Below are positions 44,969 to 56,923 of a DNA stretch of 64,000 nucleotides, one piece after another. The translations under genes were made by a program, and so were the position numbers. Under the pieces are notes generated by a model, which was not told the origin of the DNA, searched no databases, and was given only the letters and a program-made list of their open reading frames with translations. The stretch lies in assembly GCA_037176705.1 (NCBI GenBank), contig JBAWUJ010000076.1, positions 310,001 through 374,000 on the forward strand, written 5' to 3'. The DNA comes from Molossus alvarezi. Taxonomy: Eukaryota > Chordata > Mammalia > Chiroptera > Molossidae. How positions within the stretch are numbered: position 1 is the stretch's first letter; every line of letters starts with the position of its first letter.

Positions 44969-45089
44969 AAAGCCTACAGCACCCGGCATTCCCAGGCGGT
45001 CTCCCATCCAAGTCCTGACCGGGCCCGACCCTGCTTAGCTTCCCAGATCCCACGAGATCGGGCGCGTTCAGGGTGGTATGGCCGGAGAC
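44969..45089 (-). rRNA. 5S rRNA-like copy 77
   Basis: Array consensus, GCTGACTATG in 3' flank. Promoter side: family E with one extra C (45140-45146). Confidence 0.86.
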
Positions 45090-45559
45090 GTTGGCGGCCG
45101 CCTCCAGGCGCCCTAAGAGTCCAGCGCCTGGGCTGGCAGCCCCCCCGGGCAGCTCCCCCGGCCGCCAGGCGGAGCGCGGACCGGCCCCTCTCAGCTCTCG
45201 GGGACCCAGGCGCGCGGTCCGTCCCGCCCAGCCTCGAACCAGGTCCTCACCGCGGAGCTCGGCAGGCAGCGCATGCGCAGTCCAGGGGCCCCAAGGTCTG
45301 CGCCTGGGGGGCCGGGGGTCCGCCCCTCGGGGCTGCGCTGCCCCACCTGCGGGCGCGGGCGCCCGCCAGTTGCGGCGCCTTGCGCGGCGGCCTGCTGGTG
45401 TGCTGCTGGGGCGTGCGGGGTCCCCTCTGGGCCCCAGATTCCCTCGCTCGGCCCCCGGCGTGGGCTGGGGCGCGTGCGTGCGTGGGCTGCATGGCCCTCG
45501 GCCCGAAGCGCGGCAGGTGCGCAGCTGGCTGGCTGTGGGGGGACCAAAAAGGAGCGGCA

Positions 45560-45680
45560 AAAGCCTACAGCACCCGGCATTCCCAGGCGGTCTCCCATCC
45601 AAGTCCTGACCGGGCCCGACCCTGCTTAGCTTCCCAGAACCCACGAGATCGGGCGCGTTCAGGGTGGTATGGCCGGAGAC
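45560..45680 (-). rRNA. 5S rRNA-like copy 78
   Basis: A42T at 45639. Promoter side: family G with C8 (45743-45750). Confidence 0.86.
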
Positions 45681-46153
45681 GTTGGCGGCCGCCTCCAGGC
45701 GCCCTAAGAGTCCAGCGCCGGGGCTGGCAGCCCCCCGGGCAGCCCCCCCCGGCCGCCAGGCGGAGCGCGGACCGGCCCCTCTCAGCTCTCGGGGACCCAG
45801 GCGCGCGGTCCGTCCCGCCCAGCCTCGAACCAGGTCCTCACCGCGGAGCTCGGCAGGCCGCGCATGCGCAGTCCAGGGGCCCCAAGGTCTGCGCCTGGGG
45901 GGCCGGGGGTCCGCCCCTCGGGGCTGCGCTGCCCCACCGGGGGGGGCGCGGGCGCCCGCGAGTTGCGGCGCCTTGCTCGGCGGCCTGCTGGTGTGCGGCT
46001 GGGGCGTGCGGGGATCCCCTCTGGGCCCCAGATTCCCTCGCTCGGCCCCCGGCGTGGGCTGGGGCGCGTGCGTGCGTGGGCTGCGTGGCCCTCGGCCCGA
46101 AGCGCGGCAGGTGCGCAGCTGGCTGGCTGTGGGGGGACCAAAAAGGAGCGGCA

Positions 46154-46274
46154 AAAGCCTACAGCACCCGGCATTCCCAGGCGGTCTCCCATCCAAGTCC
46201 TGACCGGGCCCGACCCTGCTTAGCTTCCCAGATCCCACGAGATCGGGCGCGTTCAGGGTGGTATGGCCGGAGAC
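46154..46274 (-). rRNA. 5S rRNA-like copy 79
   Basis: Array consensus. Promoter side: family B. Confidence 0.86.
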
Positions 46275-46744
46275 GTTGGCGGCCGCCTCCAGGCGCCCTA
46301 AGAGTCCAGCGCCTGGGCTGGCAGCCCCCCGGGCAGCCCCCCCGGCCGCCAGGCGGAGCGCGGACCGGCCCCTCTCAGCACTCGGGGACCCAGGCGCGCG
46401 GTCCGTCCCGCCCAGCCTCGAACCAGGTCCTCACCGCGGAGCTCGGCAGGCAGCGCATGCGCAGTCCAGGGGCCCCAAGGTCTGCGCCTGGGGGGCCGGG
46501 GGTCCGCCCCTCGGGGCTGCGCTGCCCCACCGGCGGGCGCGGGCGCCCGCGAGTTGCGGCGCCTTGCTCGGCGGCCTGCTGGTGTGCGGCTGGGGCGTGC
46601 GGGGATCCCCTCTGGGCCCCAGATTCCCTCGCTCGGCCCCCGGCGTGGGCTGGGGCGCGTGCGTGCGTGGGCTGCGTGGCCCTCGGCCCGAAGCGCGGCA
46701 GGTGCGCAGCTGGCTGGCTGTGGGGGGACCAAAAAGGAGCGGCA

Positions 46745-46865
46745 AAAGCCTACAGCACCCGGCATTCCCAGGCGGTCTCCCATCCAAGTCCTGACCGGGC
46801 CCGACCCTGCTTAGCTTCCCAGATCCCACGAGATCGGGCGCGTTCAGGGTGGTATGGCCGGAGAC
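46745..46865 (-). rRNA. 5S rRNA-like copy 80
   Basis: Array consensus. Promoter side: family B with an extra C near 46994. Confidence 0.86.
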
Positions 46866-47336
46866 GTTGGCGGCCGCCTCCAGGCGCCCTAAGAGTCCAG
46901 CGCCTGGGCTGGCAGCCCCCCGGGCAGCCCCCCCGGCCGCCAGGCGGAGCGCGGACCGGCCCCTCTCAGCACTCGGGGACCCAGGCGCGCGGTCCCATCC
47001 CGCCCAGCCTCGAACCAGGTCCTCACCGCGGAGCTCGGCAGGCAGCGCATGCGCAGTCCAGGGGCCCCAAGGTCTGCGCCTGGGGGGCCGGGGGTCCGCC
47101 CCTCGGGGCTGCGCTGCCCCACCGGCGGGCGCGGGCGCCCGCGAGTTGCGGCGCCTTGCTCGGCGGCCTGCTGGTGTGCGGCTGGGGCTTGCGGGGATCC
47201 CCTCTGGGCCCCAGATTCCCTCGCTCGGCCCCCGGCGTGGGCTGGGGCGCGTGCGTGCGTGGGCTGCGTGGCCCTCGGCCCGAAGCGCGGCAGGTGCGCA
47301 GCTGGCTGGCTGTGGGGGGACCAAAAAGGAGCGGCA

Positions 47337-47457
47337 AAAGCCTACAGCGCCCGGCATTCCCAGGCGGTCTCCCATCCAAGTCCTGACCGGGCCCGACCCT
47401 GCTTAGCTTCCCAGATCCCACGAGATCGGGCGCGTTCAGGGTGGTATGGCCGGAGAC
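47337..47457 (-). rRNA. 5S rRNA-like copy 81
   Basis: T109C. Promoter side: A variant with GGATCC and CTGCATGG. Confidence 0.86.
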
Positions 47458-47927
47458 GTTGGCGGCCGCCTCCAGGCGCCCTAAGAGTCCAGCGCCTGGG
47501 CTGGCAGCCCCCCGGGCAGCCCCCCGGCCGCCAGGCGGAGCGCGGACCGGCCCCTCTCAGCTCTCGGGGACCCAGGCGCGCGGTCCGTCCCGCCCAGCCT
47601 CGAACCAGGTCCTCACCGCGGAGCTCGGCAGGCCGCGCATGCGCAGTCCAGGGGCCCCAAGGTCTGCGCCTGGGGGGCCGGGGGGTCCGCCCCACGGGGC
47701 TGCGCTGCCCCACCGGCGGGCGCGGGCGCCCGCGAGTTGCGGCGCCTTGCGCGGCGGCCTGCTGGTGTGCTGCTGGGGCGTGGGGGGATCCCCTCTGGGC
47801 CCCAGATTCCCTCGCTCGGCCCCCGGCGTGGGCTGGGGCGCGTGCGTGCGTGGGCTGCATGGCCCTCGGCCCGAAGCGCGGCAGGTGCGCAGCTGGCTGG
47901 CTGTGGGGGGACCAAAAAGGAGCGGCA

Positions 47928-48048
47928 AAAGCCTACAGCACCCGGCATTCCCAGGCGGTCTCCCATCCAAGTCCTGACCGGGCCCGACCCTGCTTAGCTT
48001 CCCAGAACCCACGAGATCGGGCGCGTTCAGGGTGGTATGGCCGGAGAC
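47928..48048 (-). rRNA. 5S rRNA-like copy 82
   Basis: A42T at 48007. Promoter side: family G. Confidence 0.86.
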
Positions 48049-48624
48049 GTTGGCGGCCGCCTCCAGGCGCCCTAAGAGTCCAGCGCCGGGGCTGGCAGCC
48101 CCCCGGGCAGCCCCCCCGGCCGCCAGGCGGAGCGCGGACCGGCCCCTCTCAGCTCTCGGGGACCCAGGCGCGCGGTCCGTCCCGCCCAGCCTCGAACCAG
48201 GTCCTCACCGCGGAGCTCGGCAGGCCGCGCATGCGCAGTCCAGGGGCCCCAAGGTCTGCGCCTGGGGGGCCGGGGGTCCGCCCCTCGGGGCTGCGCTGCC
48301 CCACCGGGGGGGGCGCGGGCGCCCGCGAGTTGCGGCGCCTTGCTCGGCGGCCTGCTGGTGTGCGGCTGGGGCGTGCGGGGATCCCCTCTGGGCCCCAGAT
48401 TCCCTCGCTCGGCCCCCGGCGTGGGCTGGGGCGCGTGCGTGCGTGGGCTGCGTGGCCCTCGGCCCGAAGCGCGGCAGGTGCGCAGCTGGCTGGCTGTGGG
48501 GGGACCAAAAAGGAGCGGCAAAAGCCTACAGCACCCGGCATTCCCAGGCGGTCTCCCATCCAAGTCCTGACCGGGCCCGACCCTGCTTAGCTTCCCAGAT
48601 CCCACGAGATCGGGCGCGTTCAGG
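48032..48624 (-). repeat. monomer family G (593 bp, recombinant type)
   Basis: The 5S-side half has CCGGGGCTGG and the C-first NRF1-type site; the distal half has the G8 run followed by family B markers. Members start at 40324, 45664 (one extra C), 48032, 50398, 52763 and 55129. The mix suggests exchange between an A-like and a B-like monomer carrying a G8 run. Confidence 0.65.
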
Positions 48625-48641
48625 GTGGTATGGCCGGAGAC
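48521..48641 (-). rRNA. 5S rRNA-like copy 83
   Basis: Array consensus. Promoter side: family B. Confidence 0.86.
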
Positions 48642-49111
48642 GTTGGCGGCCGCCTCCAGGCGCCCTAAGAGTCCAGCGCCTGGGCTGGCAGCCCCCCGGG
48701 CAGCCCCCCCGGCCGCCAGGCGGAGCGCGGACCGGCCCCTCTCAGCACTCGGGGACCCAGGCGCGCGGTCCGTCCCGCCCAGCCTCGAACCAGGTCCTCA
48801 CCGCGGAGCTCGGCAGGCAGCGCATGCGCAGTCCAGGGGCCCCAAGGTCTGCGCCTGGGGGGCCGGGGGTCCGCCCCTCGGGGCTGCGCTGCCCCACCGG
48901 CGGGCGCGGGCGCCCGCGAGTTGCGGCGCCTTGCTCGGCGGCCTGCTGGTGTGCGGCTGGGGCGTGCGGGGATCCCCTCTGGGCCCCAGATTCCCTCGCT
49001 CGGCCCCCGGCGTGGGCTGGGGCGCGTGCGTGCGTGGGCTGCGTGGCCCTCGGCCCGAAGCGCGGCAGGTGCGCAGCTGGCTGGCTGTGGGGGGACCAAA
49101 AAGGAGCGGCA

Positions 49112-49232
49112 AAAGCCTACAGCACCCGGCATTCCCAGGCGGTCTCCCATCCAAGTCCTGACCGGGCCCGACCCTGCTTAGCTTCCCAGATCCCACGAGA
49201 TCGGGCGCGTTCAGGGTGGTATGGCCGGAGAC
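49112..49232 (-). rRNA. 5S rRNA-like copy 84
   Basis: Array consensus. Promoter side: family B, CTTGCGGGG branch. Confidence 0.86.
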
Positions 49233-49702
49233 GTTGGCGGCCGCCTCCAGGCGCCCTAAGAGTCCAGCGCCTGGGCTGGCAGCCCCCCGGGCAGCCCCCC
49301 CGGCCGCCAGGCGGAGCGCGGACCGGCCCCTCTCAGCACTCGGGGACCCAGGCGCGCGGTCCATCCCGCCCAGCCTCGAACCAGGTCCTCACCGCGGAGC
49401 TCGGCAGGCAGCGCATGCGCAGTCCAGGGGCCCCAAGGTCTGCGCCTGGGGGGCCGGGGGTCCGCCCCTCGGGGCTGCGCTGCCCCACCGGCGGGCGCGG
49501 GCGCCCGCGAGTTGCGGCGCCTTGCTCGGCGGCCTGCTGGTGTGCGGCTGGGGCTTGCGGGGATCCCCTCTGGGCCCCAGATTCCCTCGCTCGGCCCCCG
49601 GCGTGGGCTGGGGCGCGTGCGTGCGTGGGCTGCGTGGCCCTCGGCCCGAAGCGCGGCAGGTGCGCAGCTGGCTGGCTGTGGGGGGACCAAAAAGGAGCGG
49701 CA

Positions 49703-49823
49703 AAAGCCTACAGCGCCCGGCATTCCCAGGCGGTCTCCCATCCAAGTCCTGACCGGGCCCGACCCTGCTTAGCTTCCCAGATCCCACGAGATCGGGCGCG
49801 TTCAGGGTGGTATGGCCGGAGAC
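49703..49823 (-). rRNA. 5S rRNA-like copy 85
   Basis: T109C. Promoter side: A variant with GGATCC and CTGCATGG. Confidence 0.86.
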
Positions 49824-50293
49824 GTTGGCGGCCGCCTCCAGGCGCCCTAAGAGTCCAGCGCCTGGGCTGGCAGCCCCCCGGGCAGCCCCCCGGCCGCCAG
49901 GCGGAGCGCGGACCGGCCCCTCTCAGCTCTCGGGGACCCAGGCGCGCGGTCCGTCCCGCCCAGCCTCGAACCAGGTCCTCACCGCGGAGCTCGGCAGGCC
50001 GCGCATGCGCAGTCCAGGGGCCCCAAGGTCTGCGCCTGGGGGGCCGGGGGGTCCGCCCCACGGGGCTGCGCTGCCCCACCGGCGGGCGCGGGCGCCCGCG
50101 AGTTGCGGCGCCTTGCGCGGCGGCCTGCTGGTGTGCTGCTGGGGCGTGGGGGGATCCCCTCTGGGCCCCAGATTCCCTCGCTCGGCCCCCGGCGTGGGCT
50201 GGGGCGCGTGCGTGCGTGGGCTGCATGGCCCTCGGCCCGAAGCGCGGCAGGTGCGCAGCTGGCTGGCTGTGGGGGGACCAAAAAGGAGCGGCA

Positions 50294-50414
50294 AAAGCCT
50301 ACAGCACCCGGCATTCCCAGGCGGTCTCCCATCCAAGTCCTGACCGGGCCCGACCCTGCTTAGCTTCCCAGAACCCACGAGATCGGGCGCGTTCAGGGTG
50401 GTATGGCCGGAGAC
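50294..50414 (-). rRNA. 5S rRNA-like copy 86
   Basis: A42T at 50373. Promoter side: family G. Confidence 0.86.
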
Positions 50415-50886
50415 GTTGGCGGCCGCCTCCAGGCGCCCTAAGAGTCCAGCGCCGGGGCTGGCAGCCCCCCGGGCAGCCCCCCCGGCCGCCAGGCGGAGCG
50501 CGGACCGGCCCCTCTCAGCTCTCGGGGACCCAGGCGCGCGGTCCGTCCCGCCCAGCCTCGAACCAGGTCCTCACCGCGGAGCTCGGCAGGCCGCGCATGC
50601 GCAGTCCAGGGGCCCCAAGGTCTGCGCCTGGGGGGCCGGGGGTCCGCCCCTCGGGGCTGCGCTGCCCCACCGGGGGGGGCGCGGGCGCCCGCGAGTTGCG
50701 GCGCCTTGCTCGGCGGCCTGCTGGTGTGCGGCTGGGGCGTGCGGGGATCCCCTCTGGGCCCCAGATTCCCTCGCTCGGCCCCCGGCGTGGGCTGGGGCGC
50801 GTGCGTGCGTGGGCTGCGTGGCCCTCGGCCCGAAGCGCGGCAGGTGCGCAGCTGGCTGGCTGTGGGGGGACCAAAAAGGAGCGGCA

Positions 50887-51007
50887 AAAGCCTACAGCAC
50901 CCGGCATTCCCAGGCGGTCTCCCATCCAAGTCCTGACCGGGCCCGACCCTGCTTAGCTTCCCAGATCCCACGAGATCGGGCGCGTTCAGGGTGGTATGGC
51001 CGGAGAC
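50887..51007 (-). rRNA. 5S rRNA-like copy 87
   Basis: Array consensus. Promoter side: family B. Confidence 0.86.
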
Positions 51008-51477
51008 GTTGGCGGCCGCCTCCAGGCGCCCTAAGAGTCCAGCGCCTGGGCTGGCAGCCCCCCGGGCAGCCCCCCCGGCCGCCAGGCGGAGCGCGGACCG
51101 GCCCCTCTCAGCACTCGGGGACCCAGGCGCGCGGTCCGTCCCGCCCAGCCTCGAACCAGGTCCTCACCGCGGAGCTCGGCAGGCAGCGCATGCGCAGTCC
51201 AGGGGCCCCAAGGTCTGCGCCTGGGGGGCCGGGGGTCCGCCCCTCGGGGCTGCGCTGCCCCACCGGCGGGCGCGGGCGCCCGCGAGTTGCGGCGCCTTGC
51301 TCGGCGGCCTGCTGGTGTGCGGCTGGGGCGTGCGGGGATCCCCTCTGGGCCCCAGATTCCCTCGCTCGGCCCCCGGCGTGGGCTGGGGCGCGTGCGTGCG
51401 TGGGCTGCGTGGCCCTCGGCCCGAAGCGCGGCAGGTGCGCAGCTGGCTGGCTGTGGGGGGACCAAAAAGGAGCGGCA

Positions 51478-51598
51478 AAAGCCTACAGCGCCCGGCATTC
51501 CCAGGCGGTCTCCCATCCAAGTCCTGACCGGGCCCGACCCTGCTTAGCTTCCCAGATCCCACGAGATCGGGCGCGTTCAGGGTGGTATGGCCGGAGAC
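51478..51598 (-). rRNA. 5S rRNA-like copy 88
   Basis: T109C. Promoter side: family A. Confidence 0.86.
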
Positions 51599-52068
51599 GT
51601 TGGCGGCCGCCTCCAGGCGCCCTAAGAGTCCAGCGCCTGGGCTGGCAGCCCCCCGGGCAGCCCCCCCGGCCGCCAGGCGGAGCGCGGACCGGCCCCTCTC
51701 AGCTCTCGGGGACCCAGGCGCGCGGTCCGTCCCGCCCAGCCTCGAACCAGGTCCTCACCGCGGAGCTCGGCAGGCCGCGCATGCGCAGTCCAGGGGCCCC
51801 AAGGTCTGCGCCTGGGGGGCCGGGGGGTCCGCCCCACGGGGCTGCGCTGCCCCACCGGCGGGCGCGGGCGCCCGCGAGTTGCGGCGCCTTGCGCGGCGGC
51901 CTGCTGGTGTGCTGCTGGGGCGTGGGGGGTCCCCTCTGGGCCCCAGATTCCCTCGCTCGGCCCCCGGCGTGGGCTGGGGCGCGTGCGTGCGTGGGCTGCG
52001 TGGCCCTCGGCCCGAAGCGCGGCAGGTGCGCAGCTGGCTGGCTGTGCGGGGACCAAAAAGGAGCGGCA

Positions 52069-52189
52069 AAAGCCTACAGCACCCGGCATTCCCAGGCGGT
52101 CTCCCATCCAAGTCCTGACCGGGCCCGACCCTGCTTAGCTTCCCAGATCCCACGAGATCGGGCGCGTTCAGGGTGGTATGGCCGGAGAC
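52069..52189 (-). rRNA. 5S rRNA-like copy 89
   Basis: Array consensus, GTGCGGGGACC in the 3' flank (private). Promoter side: family E. Confidence 0.86.
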
Positions 52190-52658
52190 GTTGGCGGCCG
52201 CCTCCAGGCGCCCTAAGAGTCCAGCGCCTGGGCTGGCAGCCCCCCGGGCAGCTCCCCCGGCCGCCAGGCGGAGCGCGGACCGGCCCCTCTCAGCTCTCGG
52301 GGACCCAGGCGCGCGGTCCGTCCCGCCCAGCCTCGAACCAGGTCCTCACCGCGGAGCTCGGCAGGCAGCGCATGCGCAGTCCAGGGGCCCCAAGGTCTGC
52401 GCCTGGGGGGCCGGGGGTCCGCCCCTCGGGGCTGCGCTGCCCCACCTGCGGGCGCGGGCGCCCGCCAGTTGCGGCGCCTTGCGCGGCGGCCTGCTGGTGT
52501 GCTGCTGGGGCGTGCGGGGTCCCCTCTGGGCCCCAGATTCCCTCGCTCGGCCCCCGGCGTGGGCTGGGGCGCGTGCGTGCGTGGGCTGCATGGCCCTCGG
52601 CCCGAAGCGCGGCAGGTGCGCAGCTGGCTGGCTGTGGGGGGACCAAAAAGGAGCGGCA

Positions 52659-52779
52659 AAAGCCTACAGCACCCGGCATTCCCAGGCGGTCTCCCATCCA
52701 AGTCCTGACCGGGCCCGACCCTGCTTAGCTTCCCAGAACCCACGAGATCGGGCGCGTTCAGGGTGGTATGGCCGGAGAC
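52659..52779 (-). rRNA. 5S rRNA-like copy 90
   Basis: A42T at 52738. Promoter side: family G. Confidence 0.86.
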
Positions 52780-53251
52780 GTTGGCGGCCGCCTCCAGGCG
52801 CCCTAAGAGTCCAGCGCCGGGGCTGGCAGCCCCCCGGGCAGCCCCCCCGGCCGCCAGGCGGAGCGCGGACCGGCCCCTCTCAGCTCTCGGGGACCCAGGC
52901 GCGCGGTCCGTCCCGCCCAGCCTCGAACCAGGTCCTCACCGCGGAGCTCGGCAGGCCGCGCATGCGCAGTCCAGGGGCCCCAAGGTCTGCGCCTGGGGGG
53001 CCGGGGGTCCGCCCCTCGGGGCTGCGCTGCCCCACCGGGGGGGGCGCGGGCGCCCGCGAGTTGCGGCGCCTTGCTCGGCGGCCTGCTGGTGTGCGGCTGG
53101 GGCGTGCGGGGATCCCCTCTGGGCCCCAGATTCCCTCGCTCGGCCCCCGGCGTGGGCTGGGGCGCGTGCGTGCGTGGGCTGCGTGGCCCTCGGCCCGAAG
53201 CGCGGCAGGTGCGCAGCTGGCTGGCTGTGGGGGGACCAAAAAGGAGCGGCA

Positions 53252-53372
53252 AAAGCCTACAGCACCCGGCATTCCCAGGCGGTCTCCCATCCAAGTCCTG
53301 ACCGGGCCCGACCCTGCTTAGCTTCCCAGATCCCACGAGATCGGGCGCGTTCAGGGTGGTATGGCCGGAGAC
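53252..53372 (-). rRNA. 5S rRNA-like copy 91
   Basis: Array consensus. Promoter side: family B. Confidence 0.86.
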
Positions 53373-53842
53373 GTTGGCGGCCGCCTCCAGGCGCCCTAAG
53401 AGTCCAGCGCCTGGGCTGGCAGCCCCCCGGGCAGCCCCCCCGGCCGCCAGGCGGAGCGCGGACCGGCCCCTCTCAGCACTCGGGGACCCAGGCGCGCGGT
53501 CCGTCCCGCCCAGCCTCGAACCAGGTCCTCACCGCGGAGCTCGGCAGGCAGCGCATGCGCAGTCCAGGGGCCCCAAGGTCTGCGCCTGGGGGGCCGGGGG
53601 TCCGCCCCTCGGGGCTGCGCTGCCCCACCGGCGGGCGCGGGCGCCCGCGAGTTGCGGCGCCTTGCTCGGCGGCCTGCTGGTGTGCGGCTGGGGCGTGCGG
53701 GGATCCCCTCTGGGCCCCAGATTCCCTCGCTCGGCCCCCGGCGTGGGCTGGGGCGCGTGCGTGCGTGGGCTGCGTGGCCCTCGGCCCGAAGCGCGGCAGG
53801 TGCGCAGCTGGCTGGCTGTGGGGGGACCAAAAAGGAGCGGCA

Positions 53843-53963
53843 AAAGCCTACAGCACCCGGCATTCCCAGGCGGTCTCCCATCCAAGTCCTGACCGGGCCC
53901 GACCCTGCTTAGCTTCCCAGATCCCACGAGATCGGGCGCGTTCAGGGTGGTATGGCCGGAGAC
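53843..53963 (-). rRNA. 5S rRNA-like copy 92
   Basis: Array consensus. Promoter side: family B, CTTGCGGGG branch. Confidence 0.86.
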
Positions 53964-54433
53964 GTTGGCGGCCGCCTCCAGGCGCCCTAAGAGTCCAGCG
54001 CCTGGGCTGGCAGCCCCCCGGGCAGCCCCCCCGGCCGCCAGGCGGAGCGCGGACCGGCCCCTCTCAGCACTCGGGGACCCAGGCGCGCGGTCCATCCCGC
54101 CCAGCCTCGAACCAGGTCCTCACCGCGGAGCTCGGCAGGCAGCGCATGCGCAGTCCAGGGGCCCCAAGGTCTGCGCCTGGGGGGCCGGGGGTCCGCCCCT
54201 CGGGGCTGCGCTGCCCCACCGGCGGGCGCGGGCGCCCGCGAGTTGCGGCGCCTTGCTCGGCGGCCTGCTGGTGTGCGGCTGGGGCTTGCGGGGATCCCCT
54301 CTGGGCCCCAGATTCCCTCGCTCGGCCCCCGGCGTGGGCTGGGGCGCGTGCGTGCGTGGGCTGCGTGGCCCTCGGCCCGAAGCGCGGCAGGTGCGCAGCT
54401 GGCTGGCTGTGGGGGGACCAAAAAGGAGCGGCA

Positions 54434-54554
54434 AAAGCCTACAGCGCCCGGCATTCCCAGGCGGTCTCCCATCCAAGTCCTGACCGGGCCCGACCCTGCT
54501 TAGCTTCCCAGATCCCACGAGATCGGGCGCGTTCAGGGTGGTATGGCCGGAGAC
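54434..54554 (-). rRNA. 5S rRNA-like copy 93
   Basis: T109C. Promoter side: A variant with GGATCC and CTGCATGG. Confidence 0.86.
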
Positions 54555-55024
54555 GTTGGCGGCCGCCTCCAGGCGCCCTAAGAGTCCAGCGCCTGGGCTG
54601 GCAGCCCCCCGGGCAGCCCCCCGGCCGCCAGGCGGAGCGCGGACCGGCCCCTCTCAGCTCTCGGGGACCCAGGCGCGCGGTCCGTCCCGCCCAGCCTCGA
54701 ACCAGGTCCTCACCGCGGAGCTCGGCAGGCCGCGCATGCGCAGTCCAGGGGCCCCAAGGTCTGCGCCTGGGGGGCCGGGGGGTCCGCCCCACGGGGCTGC
54801 GCTGCCCCACCGGCGGGCGCGGGCGCCCGCGAGTTGCGGCGCCTTGCGCGGCGGCCTGCTGGTGTGCTGCTGGGGCGTGGGGGGATCCCCTCTGGGCCCC
54901 AGATTCCCTCGCTCGGCCCCCGGCGTGGGCTGGGGCGCGTGCGTGCGTGGGCTGCATGGCCCTCGGCCCGAAGCGCGGCAGGTGCGCAGCTGGCTGGCTG
55001 TGGGGGGACCAAAAAGGAGCGGCA

Positions 55025-55145
55025 AAAGCCTACAGCACCCGGCATTCCCAGGCGGTCTCCCATCCAAGTCCTGACCGGGCCCGACCCTGCTTAGCTTCCC
55101 AGAACCCACGAGATCGGGCGCGTTCAGGGTGGTATGGCCGGAGAC
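55025..55145 (-). rRNA. 5S rRNA-like copy 94
   Basis: A42T at 55104. Promoter side: family G. Confidence 0.86.
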
Positions 55146-55617
55146 GTTGGCGGCCGCCTCCAGGCGCCCTAAGAGTCCAGCGCCGGGGCTGGCAGCCCCC
55201 CGGGCAGCCCCCCCGGCCGCCAGGCGGAGCGCGGACCGGCCCCTCTCAGCTCTCGGGGACCCAGGCGCGCGGTCCGTCCCGCCCAGCCTCGAACCAGGTC
55301 CTCACCGCGGAGCTCGGCAGGCCGCGCATGCGCAGTCCAGGGGCCCCAAGGTCTGCGCCTGGGGGGCCGGGGGTCCGCCCCTCGGGGCTGCGCTGCCCCA
55401 CCGGGGGGGGCGCGGGCGCCCGCGAGTTGCGGCGCCTTGCTCGGCGGCCTGCTGGTGTGCGGCTGGGGCGTGCGGGGATCCCCTCTGGGCCCCAGATTCC
55501 CTCGCTCGGCCCCCGGCGTGGGCTGGGGCGCGTGCGTGCGTGGGCTGCGTGGCCCTCGGCCCGAAGCGCGGCAGGTGCGCAGCTGGCTGGCTGTGGGGGG
55601 ACCAAAAAGGAGCGGCA

Positions 55618-55738
55618 AAAGCCTACAGCGCCCGGCATTCCCAGGCGGTCTCCCATCCAAGTCCTGACCGGGCCCGACCCTGCTTAGCTTCCCAGATCCC
55701 ACGAGATCGGGCGCGTTCAGGGTGGTATGGCCGGAGAC
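55618..55738 (-). rRNA. 5S rRNA-like copy 95
   Basis: T109C. Promoter side: family B, CTTGCGGGG branch. Confidence 0.86.
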
Positions 55739-56208
55739 GTTGGCGGCCGCCTCCAGGCGCCCTAAGAGTCCAGCGCCTGGGCTGGCAGCCCCCCGGGCAG
55801 CCCCCCCGGCCGCCAGGCGGAGCGCGGACCGGCCCCTCTCAGCACTCGGGGACCCAGGCGCGCGGTCCATCCCGCCCAGCCTCGAACCAGGTCCTCACCG
55901 CGGAGCTCGGCAGGCAGCGCATGCGCAGTCCAGGGGCCCCAAGGTCTGCGCCTGGGGGGCCGGGGGTCCGCCCCTCGGGGCTGCGCTGCCCCACCGGCGG
56001 GCGCGGGCGCCCGCGAGTTGCGGCGCCTTGCTCGGCGGCCTGCTGGTGTGCGGCTGGGGCTTGCGGGGATCCCCTCTGGGCCCCAGATTCCCTCGCTCGG
56101 CCCCCGGCGTGGGCTGGGGCGCGTGCGTGCGTGGGCTGCGTGGCCCTCGGCCCGAAGCGCGGCAGGTGCGCAGCTGGCTGGCTGTGGGGGGACCAAAAAG
56201 GAGCGGCA

Positions 56209-56329
56209 AAAGCCTACAGCGCCCGGCATTCCCAGGCGGTCTCCCATCCAAGTCCTGACCGGGCCCGACCCTGCTTAGCTTCCCAGATCCCACGAGATCG
56301 GGCGCGTTCAGGGTGGTATGGCCGGAGAC
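56209..56329 (-). rRNA. 5S rRNA-like copy 96
   Basis: T109C. Promoter side: family F with G9. Confidence 0.86.
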
Positions 56330-56802
56330 GTTGGCGGCCGCCTCCAGGCGCCCTAAGAGTCCAGCGCCTGGGCTGGCAGCCCCCCGGGCAGCCCCCCCGG
56401 CCGCCAGGCGGAGCGCGGACCGGCCCCTCTCAGCTCTCGGGGACCCAGGCGCGCGGTCCGTCCCGCCCAGCCTCGAACCAGGTCCTCACCGCGGAGCTCG
56501 GCAGGCAGCGCATGCGCAGTCCAGGGTCCCCAAGGTCTGCGCCTGGGGGGCCGGGGGGTCCGCCCCACGGGGCTGCGCTGCCCCACCGGGGGGGGGCGCG
56601 GGCGCCCGCGAGTTGCGGCGCCTTGCGCGGCGGCCTGCTGGTGTGCTGCTGGGGCGTGGGGGGTCCCCTCTGGGCCCCAGATTCCCTCGCTCGGCCCCCG
56701 GCGTGGGCTGGGGCGCGTGCGTGCGTGGGCTGCATGGCCCTCGGCCCGAAGCGCGGCAGGTGCGCAGCTGGCTGGCTGTGGGGGTACCAAAAAGGAGCGG
56801 CA

Positions 56803-56923
56803 AAAGCCTACAGCACCCGGCATTCCCAGGCGGTCTCCCATCCAAGTCCTGACCGGGCCCGACCCTGCTTAGCTTCCCAGATCCCACGAGATCGGGCGCG
56901 TTCAGGGTGGTATGGCCGGAGAC
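56803..56923 (-). rRNA. 5S rRNA-like copy 97
   Basis: Array consensus; flank has CTGCATGG yet no A42T. Promoter side: family B. Confidence 0.86.

Larger units (their letters stand above)
45664..48031 (-). repeat. 4-monomer block, copy 1 (2368 bp)
   Basis: Order G B B A-type. It matches 48032-50397 apart from two extra bases: C8 instead of C7 at 45743-45750 and CCC instead of CC at 46993-46995. Confidence 0.7.
48032..50397 (-). repeat. 4-monomer block, copy 2 (2366 bp)
   Basis: Order G B B A-type with spacings 593, 591, 591 and 591 bp. The last monomer carries GGATCC and CTGCATGG and leads into a 5S copy with A42T. Confidence 0.75.
52763..55128 (-). repeat. 4-monomer block, copy 3 (2366 bp)
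   Basis: Same order and spacings as 48032-50397. It is separated from it by 50398-52762, whose order is G B A E and whose last three monomers resemble 42098-43869. Confidence 0.75.
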
